A program made the position numbers and the translations under genes. A stretch of DNA of 64,000 bases from Valencia hispanica (Eukaryota; Chordata; Actinopteri; Cyprinodontiformes; Valenciidae): positions 40,468,180 to 40,532,179 of the forward strand of contig OY747702.1 of assembly GCA_963556495.2 (NCBI GenBank), written 5' to 3'. Shown in pieces: positions 57,007 through 64,000 of the stretch. The stretch's first letter is position 1; every line of letters begins with the position of its first letter. The notes under the pieces were generated by a model. It was not told the DNA's origin. It ran no database searches and saw only the letters and a list, made by a program, of their open reading frames with translations.

Positions 57007-57150
57007 ACTATTTGTAAACTTTCCCACGAAAAGAATAGACAGGACAGCTATTAGTTTTCTGGTCCCTCTCTTCTAGAATCAGCCCCCTGTTAGGTTATAG
57101 GAATGCAACAAGACAATTATCTGAACCTAATTACTGTTAATTGGAATCTT

Positions 57151-57475
57151 TGCACAGTGGCGCAGTTGGTAGCATGGTTTCCTTCCACAAGAAGGTCCTG
57201 GGTTCAAATCCCGGCCTGGAGTTTGCATATTCTCCCTGTGCATCCGTGGGCTTCCTCCGACAGTCCAAAAGAAAGACTGTTAGGTTAATTTGTCCTTCTA
57301 AATTGTCATTAGGTGTGTGCGTGTGTGTGTGTGTGTGTGTGCACAATTGTTTGACCTGTGTATCTCATCTATCCAGGGTGTACCCTGCCTCTCGCCCGAT
57401 GACTGCTGGAGAAAGGTACCAGCGCCCCCCCCCCCCCAGCAACCCTGCATAGGATAGACGTATAGGTAATGGATG
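57151..57475 (+). mobile_element. tRNA-derived SINE, copy 3, head intact
   Basis: TGCACAGTGGCGCAGTTGGT then AGCA (box A TGGCGCAGTTGG) and GGGTTCAAATCCCGG (box B). The body has CGACAGTCCAAAAGAAAGAC, a GT run (57313-57341), ATCCAGGGTGTACCCTGCC and a C14 run near 57425. It ends GGTAATGGATG. Confidence 0.9.
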
Positions 57476-57479
57476 TTTT

Positions 57480-58025
57480 GACTCTCTGTGTTTTGATTCT
57501 ATTCCTTTTATTGTTATAACTATTTTTGTTAATGACACTAAAAATGAATGCTGTTGATATTGATCATAAATTGATGCTTGTTTTAGATTTATAGCCCACT
57601 GGAGCTTCACAGATGAGTTTTCTTTTCTTTAAGGTGTCGGAAATTCTTTTGGAAATATGGAGGAGAGAGCTGCTTACCTTGTTCACACCTCTGAAAAGAG
57701 AGCTGAGGTGTGTTTGAAGGTGGGATAATTAATTTGGACAGTTGCCAGGAAGCAGGAACATCTGCTGCGTCTCTTGATGACTTCACCCTACAAACCTGAA
57801 GATTTTTTGATCTGCTTCCTCGTGAACATCAATAATAACATAAAGGCAACAAACTAATACAGTAAGAGGTTCACTGTTGACATGACTTGAGAGACCCACC
57901 ACAAACATAGATGAGAATGAGGATGAATTAATTAAATGGGATCCTCCATCAATTTCTTTACCTAATTAATTTGTACAGTGTTCATCTTAAGTTGTCAATT
58001 TGATTTTGATCATTTGTATAAATTT
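57480..58025. other. unassigned
   Basis: No gene or element recognised. Confidence 0.35.
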
Positions 58026-58029
58026 GAGC

Positions 58030-59190
58030 CTTAAGAAGGAACGTGTATCAAGAAGTGTTGTAAAGAAGAATGAAGAGGATGAGAAAGGAGGAAATGGCTC
58101 AGAAAGATGGATGAGGTTGAAATGATTCATAAGGAAGATTAGTGGGATTAAAAAATATCAAAAACAAACCATAAGAAAGATAAATGGATAAAAGGGATCA
58201 GTTTGAAAAAAAGAGAAGAAAAAAGGAATGAAAAAGATGATTGAGATGACAAGGATTGCAAGAGGTACAAGGGTTGGGAGGAAGAGTTATTGTAAAAGGT
58301 GATTAAAAAGATGAGTGGGACAAAAAGATTATAACAAGGAATCAAGATGATGAGTGGGATTAAAAAGGAAAGCCAAATTGATTAGGAGGATAAACTGGAT
58401 AAAAACAAACCATAAAGAGGGATGAGAGGGAGTAGGAAGAAAATGGATTATAAAGAAGGACGAGGAAGATCAGTGTTACAGAAAGCTTTTAAGAAGAGAC
58501 GAGGAATATGGCTGTGATGAAAAGGTTGCAGATAGGCATGAGGAGGGTTAGCGGGTTCAAACTTGATCATATGGATGAGGAGGATGAGTGGGATAAAAAT
58601 GGGTTGTAAATAGTATATAAGTGTGTCGTCATAAAGAGGAATAAAGAAGGGGAGGTATGGGAAATAGAAAGAGGAGAGGATGAGTGGGACATTATGAGGT
58701 TGAAAATTTGAGTAGTGAAGATGAGTAAAATAAAATGGGGTTTTGGAAAGGGATGAGGAGGGTGAGTCTGATGAAAAGAATAAGAAGGACAAGTGGATGA
58801 AAATGGTGCTATAAACAACAGCGAGGATAGTTAGTGAGACAAGAGATTGTAAAGAGGGATGAGAAAGAAGAACTGATTTTAAACAGGGCCATGAACACAG
58901 ATGAGGAAAATTAGTGGGACGAAATAGATTATAAAGACTTTTTAAGATGATGAGTGAGATGGTGAGGGGTTGGGGGATTGGGAAGACTAGTGAACAAAAG
59001 GGATTGTAAAGATCGATAGTGAAGATGAAAGGAATGAAAAAGTCATAAAGAAGGATGAGGAGAACAAGTGGGATAGAAATGTCTCAAAGTCAGAATGGGG
59101 AGAGAGTGAGAATTGTGTCGAAGAAGAGGAGTATGTAGAGAAGATAAGCAGGGATGAAGTAACGATGAATGAATGAGTGAGGTGTTAATA
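58030..59190. repeat. degenerate purine-rich minisatellite tract
   Basis: The plus strand is dominated by A and G for over 1.1 kb. A diverged unit around GATGAGTGGGATAAAAAG recurs (near 58136, 58310, 58350, 58578, 58679, 58905, 58950, 59060), separated by GATTATAAAGAGGGATGAG-type stretches. Spacing is irregular (about 40-100 bases). The minus-strand Ser/Pro/Leu/Phe-rich frames are by-products of this composition. Confidence 0.7.
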
Positions 59191-59199
59191 ACACAAGAT

Positions 59200-59935
59200 A
59201 AACAGTCTATTAAGGGTGAGCCAGCAAGAAATGGACTGACCAAGTTGTGCTTATAATCTCACTACAAGACCTCTTCCCTAAAATTACCAGTTTTTTGCAA
59301 TACCACAAAAAAATCCCAAATCAAGTCTAGAAACAATCTATGACCAGAATCCTGATCTTAACATCAATGTAAAAGTCTAGCTATAACAGGCACAATAGAA
59401 AAAGCCTAAATCCACAGAAGAAAAGCAATAAATCCTTGGCATTGTTAAACAATCAGACAACTTGAAATCTGTTGTTTTCACATTCTTATTTCCGAGCATC
59501 CTTGATGTTTTTTTCTCATTGTTAGCAATATGGTAATGACATCCTGCTATAATAATGACTAAAACTACAAAAAACAACAGAAGAAAATATATATATTTCA
59601 TCATTAGGTCATGAGTAAAGTGAAAAGCCACATAAACACATCAATCCTGGTCTTTATTATGAGTTTTCTGCAGTTTTCTGAATTACCTCTCAACAACCAC
59701 TTGGCCCTGAACATGTTTCAATGTGTGATGCGGTGTCACCTTCTATATGACTTGTTTTGTGTGGATCTGTTTGTTTTTCCATCTTTATTTTTTAAATTAA
59801 TTAATTTATTTATCATCTTGCTGTGTTTCTCTCCCCACACACCCACTCGGCTCTGCGCTGCCTCAGAATCTGTTTCACTCACTAAATTGGCTCCTCAGAC
59901 ACCCTTCCCCTTCTTCCACATCTCTCATTTAAAAA
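59200..59935. other. unassigned
   Basis: 59280-59400 has A/C-rich pieces (CAAATCAAGTCTAG) like those at 60.5-61.5 kb. Otherwise no signal. Confidence 0.35.
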
Positions 59936-59939
59936 GTGA

Positions 59940-60135
59940 GAAATTATAATTATCTGAATTATGCTTTTAATGATGCGTTAATTAGAGTCATGGAGTGAGA
60001 TTAGCCTATGAATTATTACTTGTGAATTTGTTCCAGATTCATACGAGCCTCTTGTGCAGGCAGACATGAGGGAGAGAAATGTTACCGTGCTCGGTGATTA
60101 GCGCACCAATAAATAACAGAACAGATTGTGGTGCA
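59940..60135. promoter_or_regulatory. candidate conserved non-coding element
   Basis: Dense homeodomain-type cores: TTATAATTATCTGAATTATG, GATGCGTTAATTAGAGTCAT and GTGCTCGGTGATTAGCGCAC. No coding or TE signal. Inference only. Confidence 0.3.
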
Positions 60136-60529
60136 TATGCTTACGATTACAACTTTTAAACCAACACTTTAAACTCACACCGACTGTCTAGTGCTGGCAA
60201 GAGGTTTCTGTACCAACAGCCAGTCAGTTTTTTTGTTCCCTTCTGAGGCTCTCTGTGCAATTCTCACCAAATGTGAACTATTATTATACTGTGTTAGAGG
60301 AAAGCTGATTGTTGTCCTCGCAGCTTTTACTGCTTGTAAGCTGAACGGCTGCAAAATGACTCCAAGAGCAGGAGAGTGCTTAAAACATGGGAGATAAAGC
60401 TGTTCCTATTGAGTCAAATAAAAATCCACAGAAGGTTTGTGTCGCTAGAAGCTCAACCAAAAGGTACTAGAGCAGGAAGTTTTTAACTTATCCTAAGTAA
60501 TTACAACCATTTTCTATTTGTACCTGATC

Positions 60530-61500
60530 CTAGAAATGACATCTCATCTTGATGAAATTAGGGTCCAAGCTTTAAGAAAACCAATGAAAGAATTGTCCAA
60601 TTTTTGCTGTATGATATGTAAAATCATAATCTGTCAATAAGAAAGACAATAACTATTCCAATTTTCAAATCTAAAACCATTTCCAAAACAAAACCAACAG
60701 CTAATAGGGTCCAAAATTAAAATCAACAGTGATCCAAAAATCACATATCACAACACCAAATCACAAGCCAATCCCAAATCAAAACTTTGACCTTTTAAAA
60801 TCAGACCAAAACCAAGAACACTAATAAACACACAGTTCTAAATCAAAGCAAAAACTTTTTTTATTTAACCTGTCCCAAATTCAGATCCAAGCGTTCTTAA
60901 AAATAGGTCCAAATCAGTCTCAAATCAGGAACCAAACCTGTTAAACCCAAATCAAGACCACAACCAATTTAAAACCAAAACCAATTAAAGGTCTAAATCT
61001 TTCCCCAAGCCAACAATAATCCTCACAAAGCAAAAAAACCAAAATAAGGCAAACGCAAGACCCAAATTATTCAAACACCAACTCCCAAACTAGCCTTTGA
61101 CTCTCCAATTCAAAATGTGGTCATAAAGAATAACCTTACCATACCCAAAACTAGAAAAGCACTCTGGATCGCAGCACAATTCCAAATAGGTGTAAAAAAC
61201 CTAAAAAAACTAGAACAAAACAAAGAATACAGGAAGACCAAAACTTTATAAATTCTCTAAACCATTCTCAAGCCGTGATTCTTTAATTTAGTCTAAATAA
61301 AATTCCTATTTAATCAAGACAATTTTTCCAATAGGAAATTATGCTGGAATCTCCCATAAGACAATACAAGAAAACAATAATCACTATAAAATCCTTTGTT
61401 GGCATTCAAATACAAAATCGAATACTTCTGATAACTACTTTTTATATTTTCCCACTGGTATTTTATTGATTTATATTTTGATTAGCTCCAAATCACAAAA
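60530..61500. repeat. degenerate A/C-rich minisatellite-like tract
   Basis: The plus strand is poor in G. Diverged words CCAAATCA, AAACCAA and TCCAAA recur throughout, for example AATCAGTCTCAAATCAGGAA then CCAAACCTGTTAAACCCAAA and TCAAGACC at 60915-60960. Unit length is not constant. Confidence 0.55.
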
Positions 61501-61504
61501 AAGT

Positions 61505-62950
61505 CTCAAATCATTAATTTACATCTAGTCATTAATAAATTATTAATAATATAATATAACTTTAAACCTCAACCTAGTAGGTGTATTAATCATTTTAGAC
61601 CAAGCTGTATATTGTGTTTAAAGATATATATATTCAACTGAGTAGACTTTGTGCTGAGAAACTGATCCCACTGGGAGGCTACTGGAGAAGCTGAGGAATA
61701 CTTAATTACAAATGACAACTATAATTGCTCCTCAGACAGTTGGGCCTTTGGTCAGGGAAATTTGTGAACCAAAACATGACCTGGAGGAGAAAGCACCACA
61801 CTGAGGGCTGAACCTTGTGGGCATGTTTACATGTGTGATGCTGGCTTTCTTTAAACACTGCAGATTAAATGTGCCCGCTGATTAGTTGGAGGACTATTAC
61901 ACAGATGGTCCTAGGTCATTTCAGTCTGATGGTCTTCTGTTGCAAAGAGCGGAACCTGTTGATGGGCAGAGCTGGGAAATCTCCATGGCACCACGGATGA
62001 AAGAAAACCCAGTTGTGGAAAGACAGCTAATCAATCTCCAGCTTTGATAAACACTGTCACTATGGAGTTGTTTCTGCTCTTCTCAGTCATCCTGATGGCT
62101 GCAGAGAAAAGCATGAGATGTTAACCCATACTGAAGGGGAAAGAAACCTGCTCAAAACAAACTCTGTGCAAAACAAGAGTTGTTTATTTAGTAAATCATA
62201 CACTAATTACCGTTTAAGCTCCCAATTTATAATAATCAGTACAAAGCTAAGTTTCTTTAGAGTGGTTAGTTGTGATGCTCTCTGGCTGGAAGACAAACCC
62301 TGAACAGTTTACTGCCTCATCAAACTTATGTAAAACGTGCATTCCATTATTACCCTCGTTGTTCCAGTCAGCTTCACACATTTACATGGAGAAGGGAGGA
62401 GTATTTCCATTCTAATCCAGAAATCCTCTGATGGTAAACAGAATTAATTCTTTCATTAGAGGTTAGATCATTCAAATCCTGCAGTATGATAATGTTTCCT
62501 GGTGTTCAAGGCTATGTCCGCGGTCAACATGATCATGCAAAAATATACTTAAATCACCCATAGGGTCCGTGGACATCTTCACCCAGGTGACCCTGAAGTT
62601 CTTTAGTGTGAAGATCATAATCCTCTTTTAACTGTTTTAACTAATGCATTGCTAATCCCAATTTCTTTTTACAATGCTTCTTTCACTGGTTTTCTGAGGT
62701 TACCTGGATTCTCAGACCTCCTTCTCCCCCATCTACCTCACTCAATTAATTTTAGGGGATTCCCATGTGTTCATTATCATGCTGTTAGACATAATCGCTA
62801 AATCAATTCCTGAGTCTACCATGAAACCTCCACCCTGTAGCACCTCTGCTTCAGAAAAGACGTGGATTGCTGGCGCAGGACCAAGGTCTGGCATTGCCCC
62901 AAGTGGAAGAGTTCTCGTGGTGCTCATGCGTCAGCGTCAGTCAGGCCGCT
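61505..62950. other. unassigned; 5' part of the next LINE may start here
   Basis: 61660-62100 is of mixed composition without coding signal. From about 62800 the composition becomes GC-richer and may already be the 5' UTR of the L2-type element. Confidence 0.3.
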
Positions 62951-62959
62951 AAGACCGGC

Positions 62960-64000
62960 TCCCTATCAAGCACGGTTTTTAACTGGTTTTAAACCTTTTA
63001 AAGACTGGTTTTAACAGATTTTTAAACAACACGGACTTATTAATAACCAGGCTGTTTTTTACCGGATCATTTTAATCGGTGGGAAGCGTGGATTACTTCT
63101 CCCCCACCATGCCTCCACTCATCTGCAGTCCTGGGTGTGATGGCTGCGCAAAACTTAGCCAGAGGGCTCTGGAGCTGGAGCAGAGGATCTCAACACTCCA
63201 CCAAATCCAGGACCATGAGCGCGACGTGGACATCATCTTCGGCTGGACTTTCGCCCCCGCCAGCAGTGCACAGCTGGCGGACACCATTCCCTGCCAGCCC
63301 GGCGAAGCTGTGGGGGGAGGATCCATCGCTGGGCCTCCAGGCGGACTCGGGGTGCCAAGCGCCCGCGTAACATCTGCAGCAGAGGAGGACCGCTGGTTCC
63401 AGCAGGGAACTAAACCAAAAGCCCCCATCAGCTCCACTCCGGTGCTCCAGGGTGCCTGGTTAACGGTTGGGCCAGGCCGCAGTGGAGGCGCTTGGAGCAG
63501 CCGCCACCGCTCTCCTCCAACCTGCCTGCCTCTATCAAACTGTTTCAGCGCCCTGGATGCGGATTTCCCTCCTCTGACAGCCCCTGGTCGCCGTAGCTCC
63601 GTAGGAGCGCCGCCTAATCCCTCCCAGCAGCAGGAGCAACAGCCGGACTCCCGCAGCCCCCCACGTCGCGCCAAACCCTGGGCTGCAGCCAGAACTTGCC
63701 GAGGAGTGCTTCACTTCACCCCGAACCCACGGAACGAGCCCTCGGCGCCGATTAAACATCGCTGCAGTCCTGGGGAAGCTTCTACACCTGGCATACAGCA
63801 AGTCCTGGATGGTGAACGATCCTCTGCCCAGCGCAAACATCCGCCTGCAGACCGCCGCCCACCACACTCATCATCGGGGACTCTATCATCAGAAACGTGA
63901 GGATGAGAGGAGCCCTTACACTGTGTTTCCCTGGAGCCACTGTCACGGACATTACCGAACAGATCCTGCAGCTCATTGTTCATCACAAATCTATGAGTAA
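62960..64000 (+). mobile_element. 5' part of an L2-type LINE, runs off the window
   Basis: A GC-rich 5' region leads into ORF1, described separately. The same ORF1 class (C-terminal esterase) is found in the element at 16.4 kb. Confidence 0.7.
63079..64000 (+). pseudogene. L2 ORF1: zinc/coiled-coil N-terminus and start of esterase domain
   Basis: The frame from 63079 (an internal ATG at 63109, MPPLICSPGC, is an alternative start) has a Cys pair (CSPGCDGCAKL), then a coiled coil (LSQRALELEQRISTLHQIQD). A Pro/Ser-rich linker with LSNCFSALDADFPPL follows. It stops at 63900. From about 63858 another frame reads TTLIIGDSIIRNVRMRGALT, then FPGATVTDITEQILQLIVHH to the window end: GDS is the nucleophile block of an SGNH esterase, expected in L2/CR1 ORF1. 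A frameshift therefore lies between about 63720 and 63860. ORF1 is thought to bind the element RNA. Confidence 0.75.

Noticed and set aside
57151..57220. A tRNA gene
   Set aside because: Box A and box B are present, but the sequence continues into the SINE body shared with 33345 and 54584; the cloverleaf is not intact.
58448..59243. Ser/Pro/Phe-rich minus-strand frames
   Set aside because: Product of the purine-rich repeat tract on the plus strand.

Overview
This window looks like intergenic or intronic DNA from a percomorph-type teleost fish. It is AT-rich and has no intact cellular protein-coding gene that I can support. The mobile elements are typical of fish: Tc1-like transposons with long IR/DR termini, hAT-type MITEs, L2 and RTE-like LINEs, two tRNA-derived SINE families, a Ty3/Gypsy element with a PNMA-like Gag, long CCAT/ATCT/AT microsatellites and spaced islands that resemble conserved non-coding elements. 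The species cannot be determined from sequence alone.

Layout. 1-6.9 kb: a minus-strand Ty3/Gypsy element with a partial 3' LTR, polypurine tract, integrase, RNase H, RT, protease, zinc knuckle, PNMA-like Gag and a ~1.1 kb 5' LTR; it is broken by several frameshifts. 7.2-8.1 kb: an endogenous-retrovirus Env tail followed by a candidate LTR. 8.2-12.2 kb: GC-richer candidate regulatory islands and a possible TIR element. 12.2-14.5 kb: an RTE-like LINE fragment abutting a decayed Tc1 element that ends in a near-perfect 36 bp palindrome. 15.0-15.7 kb: a possible decayed exon and a hAT MITE with 8 bp target duplications. 16.4-20.4 kb: a nearly full L2-type LINE (ORF1 esterase end, EN, RT, 3' UTR and tail), inactivated. 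20.9-25 kb: MITEs and a strikingly GC-rich island.

25-34 kb: Tc1 and hAT transposase relics and SINEs, including a SINE inserted in a Tc1 terminal repeat. 35-42.2 kb: an AT microsatellite, a TTAA-flanked 926 bp element, smaller repeats, and a ~1.9 kb TIR element that carries a THAP-domain exon and a large internal palindrome. 43.2-44.3 kb: an internally deleted Tc1 transposon with complete ends. 44.7-49.3 kb: a candidate conserved island and more Tc1 relics. 49.8-57.5 kb: an L2-like RT fragment with two successive 3' tails, a MITE nested inside a MITE, and SINE copies. 58-61.5 kb: two degenerate minisatellite-like tracts with opposite strand bias. 63-64 kb: the 5' part of an L2-type ORF1 running off the end.

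Almost everything recognised is a dead or non-autonomous transposon. The most unusual objects are the THAP-bearing palindromic element (40.25-42.14 kb), the GC-rich island with long ORFs on both strands (23.9-24.9 kb), the PNMA-like Gypsy element, and a pair of candidate regulatory islands that share a 12-mer. I did not find a convincing new enzymatic or defence system.
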